Assembly (NCBI RefSeq): GCF_001808185.1 | Contig: NZ_CP017668.1 | Span: 1,364,001 to 1,428,000 of the forward strand | Direction of reading: 5' to 3' | Length of the DNA stretch: 64,000 nucleotides | DNA from: Jeongeupia sp. USM3 | GTDB lineage: Bacteria; Pseudomonadota; Gammaproteobacteria; Burkholderiales; Chitinibacteraceae | Shown here: positions 1-7,991 of the stretch, one piece after another | Numbering within the stretch: the stretch's first letter is position 1 | Layout: every line of letters starts with the position of its first letter | Made by a program: the position numbers and the translations under genes | The notes under the pieces: model-generated | What the model saw: the letters and a program-made list of their open reading frames with translations, nothing else | Told to the model about the DNA's origin: nothing | Database searches by the model: none

Positions 1-396
1 CGTATCCGCCGCAGCCGACGGATATTTCCGCTCGCCCACTTCATGCAGGCCGATGCTGACGGCGACGTAACGCCCCTCACCGCGCTCGACGCGATAGCGA
101 TACTCCTCGACCTGCACCTGCAACGTGCCGTGCAACGGGTGGATCAGCTCACCCGGCCCGGCCGTTTCCAGCGCGGTCAGCAGCTTGTCGAGCTGCACCA
201 TGAAATCGGCGCCATGCAGAAACGCCTCGATAGCAAAGCCGCGAGCGCGCCGTCCCAAGTCTTCGGCCAGCGGTTCGTCACGCTGCGGAAACTCGTGTAT
301 TTGCACGCGCCGCCCGCCCTCGCCCTCGAGCGAGTCGACCTCGAAGCCAACGCCTCGAAAACTGGCCGGCCTGAGTTTTTCCGTCCAGGACGCCAT
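1..396 (-). CDS. Mu gpN-like DNA circularization / tail protein, partial
   Basis: The visible 132 N-terminal residues run off the left edge, so the C-terminus is missing. The start reads MASWTEKLRPASFRGVGFEV, followed by a GGRRVQIHEFPQRDEP stretch and EDLGRRARGF; these match the DNA-circulation N-terminal domain found in Mu gpN (gp43) and relatives, which are now regarded as baseplate/tail proteins. The start codon lies 2 nt downstream of the tape-measure stop in the transcribed direction, as in the Mu tail operon. The family assignment is from motif recall; a baseplate role is inferred from gene order. Confidence 0.85.
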   Translation of the reverse strand, partial: MASWTEKLRPASFRGVGFEVDSLEGEGGRRVQIHEFPQRDEPLAEDLGRRARGFAIEAFLHGADFMVQLDKLLTALETAGPGELIHPLHGTLQVQVEEYRYRVERGEGRYVAVSIGLHEVGERKYPSAAADT

Positions 397-398
397 AC

Positions 399-2252
399 TC
401 ACCCCCCCAACACCATGCTGCTGTACCCGACGTCGGGATTGATCGCCACGCCACCCCGCGACTGCGGCGCACTGACCCGCGTACCCGGCGGCGTATTCGA
501 GAACCGGACATCCACCTGGCCGCTGACCTGCGCCTTGCCGGCCTGCAGTAGCGGACTACCCCGTCCCGGCGCCGACTGCACCAGATTCGGAGCCGACCCT
601 TTGTCGTCGGCGGGCCTGGTCGCATCGTCGAACCCGACCTTGAAACCTTCGCCGAACTGGCCGAGCCAGCCCTTGACCGTGTCGAACACACCCTTGATGC
701 GGTCGACCCACGCGCCGAGCTTGCCGAACGACCAGTCCAGAAACGCCTGCAGCGCCTGCTGCGGCGAATCCCAGATCCGGACGAAGACATCGACCAAGCC
801 AGCCAGCGCCGCCAAGGCCATGGGGCCGAGAGCCGCGAGTGCCGCGCCAAGCCACTTGGCCAGCGCGCCGAACGCACCGGTGACGGCCGCCCATACCTGC
901 GGGCCGAACTTGGCGAACAGTCCGACCAGATAGCCGATGGCATAGCCGGCCAGCCGCCAGAGATTCGGAAAGAAATCGGCGAAGAAGGCCGAGACCTTGT
1001 CCCAATGCCGCCAGAGCAGATAGGCCGCACCGGCCAGCAAGACCACGGCGGCGACCACAGCCAGCAGCACCGGGTTGGCCGCGGCGAAGATCATCATCGC
1101 CATGGCCGCCGTGCGCAGCATGTTCAGGATGGGCAGCAGGCTCAGCAACGTTTTGCCGAGGCTGAAGGCCGCACCCGCAAACGAAACCAGCGAAGCCGCC
1201 ACACCCAGCACCGCCGCCACGAACGGCGCGGCGAACAAGGCCATCACGATCAGCAAGGCATTCTTGAGCCCACCCACCGCGCGGATTGCGTCACCGATCG
1301 CGGTAAAGAACGAGCGGAATCCGGCAATCACGTCGTCCAGCGAGATGCCGGAAAACAGATCGCCGACGGCATGCGCCAGGTCGATCATGCCGTCGCTGAT
1401 TTTCTTGGCCCAGCGGTCGAGCGTGCCGTCGGCCTGCAGCCGATTCATGGTCGCGAGCACGCCTTTGAGCTTGCCCTTGAGAAAATCGAACACGCCAGCC
1501 TTGCCGATCTGCAGCATGAATCGGCTATACGAATCCTTGAGATTGGAAACCGTGCCATCCCAGGCATCCGAGAGCCTGTCCATCGCGCCCTGATACCGCC
1601 GGTTCCAGATCCCGGTCACCACCGCCTGGATCTGCGCCGCGCTATTCGCCTTGGCCACCGCGTATATATCCTTACCGTTCTCGACCCACTTGTAATAAAT
1701 TTTGTCCCCGACCTTACTGGTGCGCACACCCATCTCTTTGAGGCGCTCGTTTTCGCCGGTCAGCGCATCGGCCAGCGCCTCGACCGCCTGGCCGAGCGGC
1801 TTGCCCATTGCGGCCGCGGCATCGCCCGCCGCCTTGAGGGCACCGGACTGCGGATCGATCCCGTAGCTCTTGAGCCGTACGAAGGCATCCGTCACCTCGT
1901 CCAGCTCGTAAGGTGTTTTGGTCGCAAAGTCACTGACCCACTCCATCGACTGCTTCGCCTTCTCTGCCGAACCCTCGATGGTTTCGAGTATCGCCGTGAA
2001 CTTCTCGAACTTGGCACTGGTGCCGATGACCGCAGCACCCAGCGCGGCGACGCTGCCGACGCCCGCCGCGCCGGCCAACGCAGCCAATGGCGCCAGCGCC
2101 GTGCGGGTGGCTTCGCCCAAGCCGCCGACACTGCCGACCACGCCGCTGACCGCCTTCATCTGGCCGCCAACGGCACGGTTGATTTTCTTGAATGTCGGCG
2201 TGAGCTTGTCCACGACCGTGATCAGCGCCTTCAGCTCGAATTTATCCGCCAT
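399..2252 (-). CDS. Phage tail tape measure protein
   Basis: This 617-residue protein would set tail length by spanning the tail lumen during assembly. It has an N-terminal helical region with Ala/Gly-rich segments (about residues 35-75), a TP901-type tape-measure core with the EKFTAILETIEGSAEKAKQ stretch near residue 85, and long hydrophobic segments around residues 330-420 typical of tape measures that insert into the host membrane. It directly follows the tail-assembly chaperone gene and its start codon overlaps the end of the frameshifted chaperone frame. The length is modest, implying a fairly short contractile tail. Confidence 0.9.
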   Translation of the reverse strand: MADKFELKALITVVDKLTPTFKKINRAVGGQMKAVSGVVGSVGGLGEATRTALAPLAALAGAAGVGSVAALGAAVIGTSAKFEKFTAILETIEGSAEKAKQSMEWVSDFATKTPYELDEVTDAFVRLKSYGIDPQSGALKAAGDAAAAMGKPLGQAVEALADALTGENERLKEMGVRTSKVGDKIYYKWVENGKDIYAVAKANSAAQIQAVVTGIWNRRYQGAMDRLSDAWDGTVSNLKDSYSRFMLQIGKAGVFDFLKGKLKGVLATMNRLQADGTLDRWAKKISDGMIDLAHAVGDLFSGISLDDVIAGFRSFFTAIGDAIRAVGGLKNALLIVMALFAAPFVAAVLGVAASLVSFAGAAFSLGKTLLSLLPILNMLRTAAMAMMIFAAANPVLLAVVAAVVLLAGAAYLLWRHWDKVSAFFADFFPNLWRLAGYAIGYLVGLFAKFGPQVWAAVTGAFGALAKWLGAALAALGPMALAALAGLVDVFVRIWDSPQQALQAFLDWSFGKLGAWVDRIKGVFDTVKGWLGQFGEGFKVGFDDATRPADDKGSAPNLVQSAPGRGSPLLQAGKAQVSGQVDVRFSNTPPGTRVSAPQSRGGVAINPDVGYSSMVLGG

Positions 2253-2669
2253 CGTTCACCTCGGCGGCGATCCTGATCGCCTGTGTTTCGTACAAAAGAA
2301 AATCCGGCAGCACCCAGTTCAGGGCAGCTGCCGGATCAACCTTCCAGAAATAGGCGGCGTTGAAGTAGCGCTCGATCAGCTCGTCGGTGCCGCCTCCGCC
2401 AAGTCCTGCCCGAAAAAACCGACCACCGCCGTCATGACGGACTGCCAGTCCGCCGGCGACAGCGCGTCGATCGCCGACATCGGCACGCCCGCCAGCCGCA
2501 CGGCGAACTGAGCGATCACCGCCGATTCGAACAGCACGCGGCCGTCGCCGATTGCATAGGGCAAGCCCACCTCACGGATGTCCTTGCCGGTCGGCGCACG
2601 CAGGACCAGCTCGTTCACTTCCTCGCCATGCGCACGTACCGGCGCACTCAGTTTCACAGTGATGTTCAT
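2242..2669 (-). CDS. Tail assembly chaperone, -1 frameshift product (gpG-T type)
   Basis: If ribosomes slip back one base at the T6C heptamer, translation continues through a GLGGGGTDELIERYFNAAY junction into a 42-residue GpE-like tail (FWKVDPAAALNWVLPDFLLY...) and stops at TAA inside the tape-measure start region, giving about 142 residues. The -1 frame has no start codon of its own, and its sequence is protein-like and resembles the small GpE family of contractile-tailed phages. Conserved translational frameshifting in this gene pair is known for lambda, Mu and P2. The event itself is inferred here. Confidence 0.8.
2376..2669 (-). CDS. Tail assembly chaperone, zero-frame product (Mu gp41-like)
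   Basis: A 97-residue protein beginning MNITVKLSAPVRAHGEEVNE and continuing with LRAPTGKDIREVG, characteristic of the Mu gp41 / Phage_TAC_7 family. Such proteins coat the tape measure before tube polymerisation. The gene overlaps the tube gene by 4 nt. Its 3' end carries the slippery heptamer TTTTTTC, read as T TTT TTC in frame, and a long open -1 frame follows, so ribosomes are expected to make this short form plus a minor extended form. The zero-frame stop lies 37 nt past the slip site. Confidence 0.88.
   Translation of the reverse strand: MNITVKLSAPVRAHGEEVNELVLRAPTGKDIREVGLPYAIGDGRVLFESAVIAQFAVRLAGVPMSAIDALSPADWQSVMTAVVGFFGQDLAEAAPTS
2412..2418 (-). promoter_or_regulatory. Programmed -1 ribosomal frameshift slippery site
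   Basis: On the coding strand the heptamer is TTTTTTC, an ideal X XXY YYZ site in the zero frame (T TTT TTC, Phe-Phe). A GC-rich, G-tract-containing sequence follows immediately and could act as a stimulator. It sits where the tail chaperone frameshift occurs in other phages. Confidence 0.82.
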
Positions 2670-3034
2670 TGCCAGATCCCTTCCTTGCCTTCGAATTGCA
2701 ACTCGACCGTGCCGTCTTCGGCACTGTAGGCCGAGCCTTCGGTCAGCCAGGCGTTGCGCAGCACGTAGACCCTGCCGTTGGCAAACTCGGCCGTCACGGT
2801 CATGTCGTCATTGCTGGTCAGATCGCCGATCGGGAAGTCCTTGCCCACGAAGGCCGACACCTTCACATACGGTGCCGTGGTCGACTCCTTGTAACCGACC
2901 ACGCGCTGATTCAGTGCCACCAGCGATTCGCGGCTGATCGTGGAGATCGGCGCCTCGACGCCGCCCTGCACGTCGAGCTGCGCGCCGCCGACCTTGATGT
3001 AGCACGTACCCGCCAAGCGGTTTTTGGTACCCAT
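2666..3034 (-). CDS. Phage tail tube protein (Mu gpM-like)
   Basis: A 122-residue protein, close to the 118 residues of Mu gpM. It begins MGTKNRLAGTCYIKVGGAQL, typical of the Tail_tube family whose beta-sandwich subunits stack into the inner tube of contractile tails. It lies between sheath and chaperone genes with a 9-nt gap to the sheath stop and a 4-nt overlap with the chaperone start, so it is translated from the same late message. All neighbours belong to the same Mu-like tail set. Confidence 0.9.
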   Translation of the reverse strand: MGTKNRLAGTCYIKVGGAQLDVQGGVEAPISTISRESLVALNQRVVGYKESTTAPYVKVSAFVGKDFPIGDLTSNDDMTVTAEFANGRVYVLRNAWLTEGSAYSAEDGTVELQFEGKEGIWQ

Positions 3035-3043
3035 GAGACCCCC

Positions 3044-4525
3044 TTAGCTGCGGAACTGGTTGCGAACCGCGACGATGCGCAGCTGGTTGACGTAGTTCGG
3101 CGGGAACAGGATGTTCACGCGGTTCGGATTGCTGGCGTCGATCTCGACGACCAGGTTCTCGGCAAAGCCCGCCGAGTCCTCGACAACCCCCATCTCCTCG
3201 AGGAAGGCATAGCGTGCGATCAGCTCGGCACGGATCATGGACGGCGTAACGATGGCTTGGCCCGGGCCGAAGCGCGTGCCGTCTTTCGCCAGCTTGTGGC
3301 GGCCGTATTTCTGGGTGACCGTGTAACGCAGGTCGCGCAGCACGTAGGAACTGGTGTAGAGCGTTTCGACGTCGCGATACGACGGATCGGGCTGCCCCCA
3401 GGCGTTGACGCGGTAACTGGTGACGCTGCGCTCGACCATCACCGTGCCGTCGCTACCGGTCATGCTGGTCGCAATTCCCGCAGACAGCAGCGACTGGCGC
3501 TCCTGCATGATGAAGCGCTGCCCCCGCGGCGCGCCGACGGTACCCAGCAGCGGCAGCGTCTGCGTCGGCCGCGCCGGATCGATGAACAGCGAGCTGGTGC
3601 AAGCCCCGCCGTATGCCGCCGCGTACTCCCAGGCCGGCGACTGCACCTGCGTTTCCATGCCGGCCACCGTCAGGTGCTGATCATTGCGCGTGCCGCCGGC
3701 AGTCACCAGCGCGCCCAGCGTGCCGCGCTGCGCAGCCCACACGTGGCCGTACAGCATCTGCGCGTAGCTCCAGCGCCCGGTCTGGTCGTTCATCAGCAGC
3801 TTGAACGCATCGGTCGTCGCGGCGTCCGACCACGCCAGGACGATCGCGTCAAACAGCTCATCGCCCATCGCCGCGATGGTCGGCGACAGATCGGGCGACC
3901 CCGCGCCAGCCGCACCGGCGGCCAGCGCAACGGTCAGGCCGCCCGGCGTACGCTCGCCGGATTCGGCGCCGCGCAGATTCAGCGTGCAGACGATGTCGCT
4001 ACCGGTAAGCCCCTTGTGGCGGGCCGTCCAGGTCACCGCTCCCGCCGTGGCCGACGCGGTGACCGGCAGGTCGGCCGACGCATTGATGGCGGCGGCCAGC
4101 GCCGTTGCCGCCGCCGCGGCGGCGTCGCTCTTGGCGACCCCGGCCTGCACACGCTGGCCGGCGAGGTAGACAGTCAACACGCCGGCCTCGGTTGCCACCC
4201 CCGTGATCGTGATCGTTCCGGTTGCGGCGGCACCGCCGGCCGGCTCGGCCACGGCCAACGTCCAGATTTCGGCGCCCGCGTTGTTGCGCCGCACCCGGTC
4301 CACCATGCGGGCCAGCATCGAGCCGCGGCCGAAGTAGCCGACAGCCTGATCGCCCGTCGCGGTCAGCGTCAGCTGATTATTGGCGATCGGCGCGCCGGTC
4401 AAGGCGTGACCCAGCACGAGGATACGGCTGGAGTTTTCGAAATAGCCGGCCGCGCTGTTGTCCATCTCCGCGTAGAACAGCGGCACCAGCTGATTGGACG
4501 GAATGGTTGCCATGGCGACGCTCAT
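3044..4525 (-). CDS. Phage contractile tail sheath protein (Mu gpL-like)
   Basis: At 493 residues this almost equals Mu gpL. The N-terminal part contains IPSNQLVPLFYAEMDNSAAG and ILVLGHALTGAPIANN, typical of Mu-type sheaths; the C-terminal half has the sheath handshake region with RDVETLYTSSYVLRDLRYTV and ends in FPPNYVNQLRIVAVRNQF. The middle is rich in Ala/Thr/Gly and varies between phages. Presence of a sheath shows that the prophage encodes a myovirus-type particle. The start overlaps the DUF2635 stop by 4 nt. Confidence 0.95.
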   Translation of the reverse strand: MSVAMATIPSNQLVPLFYAEMDNSAAGYFENSSRILVLGHALTGAPIANNQLTLTATGDQAVGYFGRGSMLARMVDRVRRNNAGAEIWTLAVAEPAGGAAATGTITITGVATEAGVLTVYLAGQRVQAGVAKSDAAAAAATALAAAINASADLPVTASATAGAVTWTARHKGLTGSDIVCTLNLRGAESGERTPGGLTVALAAGAAGAGSPDLSPTIAAMGDELFDAIVLAWSDAATTDAFKLLMNDQTGRWSYAQMLYGHVWAAQRGTLGALVTAGGTRNDQHLTVAGMETQVQSPAWEYAAAYGGACTSSLFIDPARPTQTLPLLGTVGAPRGQRFIMQERQSLLSAGIATSMTGSDGTVMVERSVTSYRVNAWGQPDPSYRDVETLYTSSYVLRDLRYTVTQKYGRHKLAKDGTRFGPGQAIVTPSMIRAELIARYAFLEEMGVVEDSAGFAENLVVEIDASNPNRVNILFPPNYVNQLRIVAVRNQFRS

Positions 4526-4701
4526 TGCTCACCCCCTGCCTTGGCGACCTTGGCCTGCGATGCGCTGGCGAGCGTGACGTCGCCGTCATTCAGCCGGCGC
4601 AGCCAGTACTGGGTCTGCTCGACCTCGCGCCCTTCGGCGGCGAGAAAGCCGCCACGCTCCGGGTCGGGCACCTGCAACCCCTTTGCGGGAATCACGTGCA
4701 T
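4522..4701 (-). CDS. DUF2635 tail-associated protein (Mu gp38-like)
   Basis: The 59-residue protein starting MHVIPAKGLQVPDPERGGFL matches DUF2635, which sits before the sheath gene in Mu-like phages. An upstream ATG at 4722 would add seven residues, but CAGGAGACA lies at the right distance before the MHVIP start, which is also the usual start of the family, so I chose the shorter form. Molecular function is unknown. Confidence 0.82.
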   Translation of the reverse strand: MHVIPAKGLQVPDPERGGFLAAEGREVEQTQYWLRRLNDGDVTLASASQAKVAKAGGEQ

Positions 4702-4712
4702 TGCTGTCTCCT

Positions 4713-4743
4713 GAAAAGACAAAGCCCCGCTCAGGGCGGGGCT
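4713..4743 (-). terminator. Intrinsic terminator-like hairpin inside the late operon
   Basis: An 8-bp perfect GC stem (AGCCCCGC / GCGGGGCT) with a 5-nt loop is followed, on the minus strand, by TTTGTCTTTT. It lies between the tail-terminator gene and DUF2635, in the middle of the late message, so it would have to be leaky or antiterminated. Confidence 0.7.
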
Positions 4744-4767
4744 GTTGAAAAATGGGTATTGCCGTCG

Positions 4768-5361
4768 TCAGGCTATCGGCAACCGCAGGGCATGCTCGAT
4801 CCGGCCATCGGGGCCGGGATAACCGCCGGGGTAAGCCGGCGTTGCGTTCGGGTCGGCGATCGGGTCGATCACGTCGACATTGACGTGCACGGACTTCAGC
4901 TCCGGCAGCTCGGCCAGCTCGGTCGCCTTGAAGGCGTCCTCGTCGATCAGCACCGTTTGCGCCGAGAATTCGAGCATCCAGTAGCACACGTGACGGTCGA
5001 TGCTTTGCAGCTGTCCACCCTGGTAAACGATGGGCGCGTACACATCCGCATCGGGCGACCACGCCAGCAGCGCGCGGAAGACCTCGCGCTTGATCGCGTC
5101 GACTGCATCGGCGACGTACAGATCGGGCTCGTCGCCGGACTTGATCGCCAGCACCACGCCGAAGGATTCGGTCACCGTCTGCCGATAGCCGGTCTGGCTT
5201 TCGTTGTCGCCCGGGCTGTCGTCGAGTGGCAGCACATAGGCCGCCGGCAGTTGCAGCTTGCCGGCGTCGTCGACCTCGCGAAATTCGGCGCCGCCGCCGA
5301 CGCGGCGCGCAAACACCGGGCAGCGGGCACGCAATTGCTTGATGATGGGGCTGGATTTCAT
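4768..5361 (-). CDS. Phage tail terminator protein (Mu gp37-like)
   Basis: A 197-residue soluble alpha/beta protein located just before the sheath block, the position of the tail terminator that caps the finished tail and joins it to the head. It begins KSSPIIKQLRARCPVFARRV with AYVLPL and SFGVVLAIKS strands following, resembling the Mu gp37-type family. The call rests on gene order plus weak family resemblance. Its start overlaps the stop of the upstream gp10-like gene by 4 nt. Confidence 0.65.
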   Translation of the reverse strand: MKSSPIIKQLRARCPVFARRVGGGAEFREVDDAGKLQLPAAYVLPLDDSPGDNESQTGYRQTVTESFGVVLAIKSGDEPDLYVADAVDAIKREVFRALLAWSPDADVYAPIVYQGGQLQSIDRHVCYWMLEFSAQTVLIDEDAFKATELAELPELKSVHVNVDVIDPIADPNATPAYPGGYPGPDGRIEHALRLPIA

Positions 5362-5843
5362 TTCGCCCCCAACCCCTTACGAATAGCCTTGTTGATCACG
5401 TCGCGAACACGCTCACGCCGGTTGTCGAGCGCGTCAGTCATATGATTCTTGCGGGGTGCAATGCGCCAACCTCTACCCAGATCGGGCTGCGCCTTGTGAT
5501 CACGCCGTCGCTTTGCACCGCGGCGCACGCCGTAGTACAGCATCGCCGGATAAAAATCCTTCGCACCAGCCGGCATATCGTGAAACACCTTTACGTAACC
5601 GCCGCCACTCCCTGTTTTTACCCTGGCCGACCGCTGCATTGCCCCAGTCGCCAACTTGGCATACCCGCCATAGGCCGGCAGCTCCGGACCTTGCGCCAAG
5701 GCATAACGACTAATCAGGCGACGCGCTTCCTTGCGAACATCTGATCCAGCCCGACGCAAGACGCCTTTCATGAACTTTTTGTCAAAAACCAGCTTGGACT
5801 TGCCGACCCATTTGAGACTGACTTCTCTGCGCGCGATTGTCAT
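5358..5843 (-). CDS. HK97 gp10-like neck / head-tail protein
   Basis: A basic 161-residue protein with an N-terminal amphipathic region (KWVGKSKLVFDKKFMKGVLRR), a central GAMQRSARVKTG stretch and AMLYYGVRRG, as in HK97 gp10-type minor tail/neck proteins. It sits between the head-closure and tail-terminator genes, where that protein is expected. It overlaps both neighbours by 4 nt. Function is inferred from order and length, and sequence similarity is modest. Confidence 0.6.
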   Translation of the reverse strand: MTIARREVSLKWVGKSKLVFDKKFMKGVLRRAGSDVRKEARRLISRYALAQGPELPAYGGYAKLATGAMQRSARVKTGSGGGYVKVFHDMPAGAKDFYPAMLYYGVRRGAKRRRDHKAQPDLGRGWRIAPRKNHMTDALDNRRERVRDVINKAIRKGLGAK

Positions 5844-6175
5844 TGCGCCCCCCCCAGTTCGGTGACTTCCAGTTCGAGGAAGCGGCTTTCGCCGTTGATG
5901 TTGTTGACGCGGCGGACACGGTAGCGCCGGCCGCCGTGGGTGGCTTCATGGTCGGCACTCAGGTCGCCGCGGTAGCGCAACAGAATGCGGTGCGTGACCG
6001 CGTTATCGGTTTGCGCACTGCCGTGGTAGATCGCACCGCCGACCGGCTCGACCCGCGCCCACACCGTCATCGGCGGGGCACGATCGTGCTCGATACCCCA
6101 GTCGCCTGTCGGTTTGTCGCTGCGCAGCTCGAATGTCACGCGATGGCGCAATTCACCGATGCACGGACGTTTCAT
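5840..6175 (-). CDS. Phage head closure / head-tail joining protein
   Basis: This 111-residue protein begins with GELRHRVTFELRS, then has VWARVEPVGGAIYHG and ITHR-like strands with HEATHGGRRYRVRRVNN, the typical layout of the Phage_H_T_join family (SPP1 gp16 / HK97 gp7 type). These small beta-barrel proteins close the portal vertex after DNA packaging. The gene overlaps both neighbours by 4 nt, indicating translational coupling within the head completion block. Confidence 0.85.
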   Translation of the reverse strand: MKRPCIGELRHRVTFELRSDKPTGDWGIEHDRAPPMTVWARVEPVGGAIYHGSAQTDNAVTHRILLRYRGDLSADHEATHGGRRYRVRRVNNINGESRFLELEVTELGGAQ

Positions 6176-6519
6176 GGCGACCTCGTGTAATCGAGGTACG
6201 GCCCCAGCAAGGCGCGCACCGCAAACGGCATCTCGGTAACAAGGTTGCCGACGTTCACCGCTTCCCGGTTTTCGTACAGATGACCGACCATCAGCAAGAT
6301 GGCGGCCTGCAGCGACGCGGTGACCACGAGCGCGTTGGCCGGCGGGCTTGCATCGGCGGCCAGTAATTCCGATGTGGCGTAAAGCGCGCGGCGCGTTTCG
6401 TTGGCAACAAACTCGGACGCTGCGGCGAGATAGGCGCTGACCAGATCGTCCTCAAACGTCTCGTCAGGGTCCAGGCGAAGATGCGCTTTGACCCGCGCCA
6501 TCGGCACGAGCCCGGCCAT
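6172..6519 (-). CDS. Phage gp6-like head-tail connector protein
   Basis: Starting at the ATG that overlaps the previous stop by one base (TAATG), the 115-residue product has VKAHLRLDPDETFEDDLVSAYLAAASEFVANETRRALY, the classic start of the gp6/connector family that builds the ring below the portal. A longer reading with an upstream ATG adds an Arg-rich segment that is only a shadow of the preceding gene, so the shorter start is preferred. Confidence 0.85.
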   Translation of the reverse strand: MAGLVPMARVKAHLRLDPDETFEDDLVSAYLAAASEFVANETRRALYATSELLAADASPPANALVVTASLQAAILLMVGHLYENREAVNVGNLVTEMPFAVRALLGPYLDYTRSP

Positions 6520-6719
6520 TACTCGGCACCGCCCTTGTCGCCAGCCTGCTTCTTGCCTGCATCGGGCTTGATGATTTCGACCCAACCCTCGGCCAGGGCG
6601 ATTTCGCACGCCTCGGCATCCAGCTCGACATCGTCGCCCTTGGTGTAATCGACGATGTTGATGCCGTCATGGGAGAACGGAAACGACTTCAACACCCGCA
6701 CTTTCTTGGCTTCGGACAT
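6519..6719 (-). CDS. Small phage protein between capsid and connector genes
   Basis: The 66-residue product begins MSEAKKVRVLKSFPFSHDGI, with CTGGAGGGACT correctly placed before it; an ATG 51 nt further upstream lacks this site. The mildly charged sequence, with a Lys/Asp-rich C-terminus, has no family I can name. Small proteins of this size commonly follow the capsid gene in HK97-type head modules and can be head decoration or assembly factors; that role is only a possibility here. Confidence 0.6.
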   Translation of the reverse strand: MSEAKKVRVLKSFPFSHDGINIVDYTKGDDVELDAEACEIALAEGWVEIIKPDAGKKQAGDKGGAE

Positions 6720-6732
6720 AGTCCCTCCAGAA

Positions 6733-6759
6733 TGAAAACGGCCCACCAGAGGCGGGCCG
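6733..6759 (-). terminator. Intrinsic terminator-like hairpin after the capsid gene
   Basis: On the minus strand a 9-bp stem (CGGCCCGCC / GGTGGGCCG, one G-U pair, 3-nt loop) is followed by TTTTCATT. It directly follows the capsid stop, so it may raise capsid mRNA stability or attenuate downstream expression. Confidence 0.7.
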
Positions 6760-6783
6760 GATCGGTTCAAGTTATCGGTCGGA

Positions 6784-7989
6784 TCAAGCCGAGATCTTGA
6801 GCAGCTTGATGGCGTTAGAGTTCATCAGGCCGCCACCGACGCGCTTGGTCGTGTAGAAGCTCACGAACGGCTTATTGGTGTACGGGTCGCGCAGCACCCG
6901 CGTGCCACGCACATCGGCGATGGTGTAGCCGCGCTTGAAGTCACCGAAGGCCAACGCCAGCGAACCAGCCGCGACGATCGGCATGTCGTCGTTCTCGACG
7001 ACGGGCTTGCTGTGCAGCGTGCTCGGCGCGTCGGCGTCGAGACCCGGGCGCCACAGGTAGTTGCCGTCTGCATCCTTGAGTTTGCGCAGCACCGGCAGCG
7101 TCAGGCTGTTGAGCATGAATGCGGCGTTCTTGCGATAGCCCTGCTTGAGCGCGTAGATCAGATCGATCAGCGCGTCCGGCGTGATGGTTGCGGCGGCGCC
7201 GGAGACGATGAACTGCAGCGTGCCGAGCGGGCGCGTGGCATCGCCGGTCGCCGCGTTGGCATAGGCGAGGAAACCCTTGGGCTTCTTGACGCCATCGCCG
7301 GCGGTGAACGCGGCACTTTCCTTGTCGGCGAATTCGAGCGCGACTTCCTCGCCCAGCCAGGCTTCTGCATCGAAGTACATGTCGTCGAGCGACTTCTGCG
7401 TGGCCTTGGGGTTGGCGTAGAGCTCGCCGAAGAACGGCGCAACGCTGGCCAGCCGCGGCGTGCCGGTGTCGGGGCGGGCGTCTTCTTCGCCGACCCAACC
7501 GCTGGCCGCGCCGCCGAGATTGACGAGGCGCTTGTACTCTTCGTTGCCGACGGTGATGACGTTGCAGACACTGCGCATCGGCACCGCGTCGCGCTCGAGC
7601 TGGATGATGTTGCGGTCCAGCTCTTCGGGCACGGCAAAACCGCCGTCAGCGTCGCTGCCGACGCTGAGCGACTTGGCTTCGAGCTCGGCAAAGCCACTGT
7701 CGTCGCCCTTGCGCATGAAGCGACCGAAGGCCTGCTTGTGCTCGGCGGCGAGCGCCGCGGCGTCGCCACCGACACCCGGGCGGTTGCCCTTCTTTTCGAC
7801 GGCTTCGAGACGACCCTTGAGGTCGCCAAGGTCGGTCAGCGCCTTGTCGATATTGCCCAGCTTGACTTCGATGTCGCCGGTGGCGCCGCCCTTTTCGACC
7901 GCCTTGAGACGAGCGTCGTTGGTCGACTTGAACTCCTCGAAGGCACGACCGAGGTTTTCGACGATTTCTTTGATTTCCGGTGCGGACAT
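6784..7989 (-). CDS. HK97-family phage major capsid protein
   Basis: The 401-residue protein starts MSAPEIKEIVENLGRAFEEF, giving an N-terminal coiled-coil 'delta' scaffold of about 110 residues that the prohead protease would remove, followed by a Gly-rich joint and the HK97 fold (LSVGSDADGGFAVPEELDRNII, AVPMRSVCNVITVGN, FINSLTLPVLRKLKD-like segments). An open frame extends upstream through the protease gene but has no family signal, so I start at this ATG, 2 nt after the protease stop. Gene order portal-protease-capsid is canonical. Confidence 0.93.
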   Translation of the reverse strand: MSAPEIKEIVENLGRAFEEFKSTNDARLKAVEKGGATGDIEVKLGNIDKALTDLGDLKGRLEAVEKKGNRPGVGGDAAALAAEHKQAFGRFMRKGDDSGFAELEAKSLSVGSDADGGFAVPEELDRNIIQLERDAVPMRSVCNVITVGNEEYKRLVNLGGAASGWVGEEDARPDTGTPRLASVAPFFGELYANPKATQKSLDDMYFDAEAWLGEEVALEFADKESAAFTAGDGVKKPKGFLAYANAATGDATRPLGTLQFIVSGAAATITPDALIDLIYALKQGYRKNAAFMLNSLTLPVLRKLKDADGNYLWRPGLDADAPSTLHSKPVVENDDMPIVAAGSLALAFGDFKRGYTIADVRGTRVLRDPYTNKPFVSFYTTKRVGGGLMNSNAIKLLKISA

Positions 7990-7991
7990 GA

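Noticed and set aside
1005..2276. A 423-codon plus-strand frame opposite the tape measure
   Set aside because: Same reason: antisense shadow with His/Arg-rich composition and no start context.
2669..4714. A 681-codon open frame on the plus strand antisense to sheath and tube genes
   Set aside because: It is Arg/His-rich, lacks any family pattern, and is the antisense shadow of strongly recognised tail genes in high-GC DNA.
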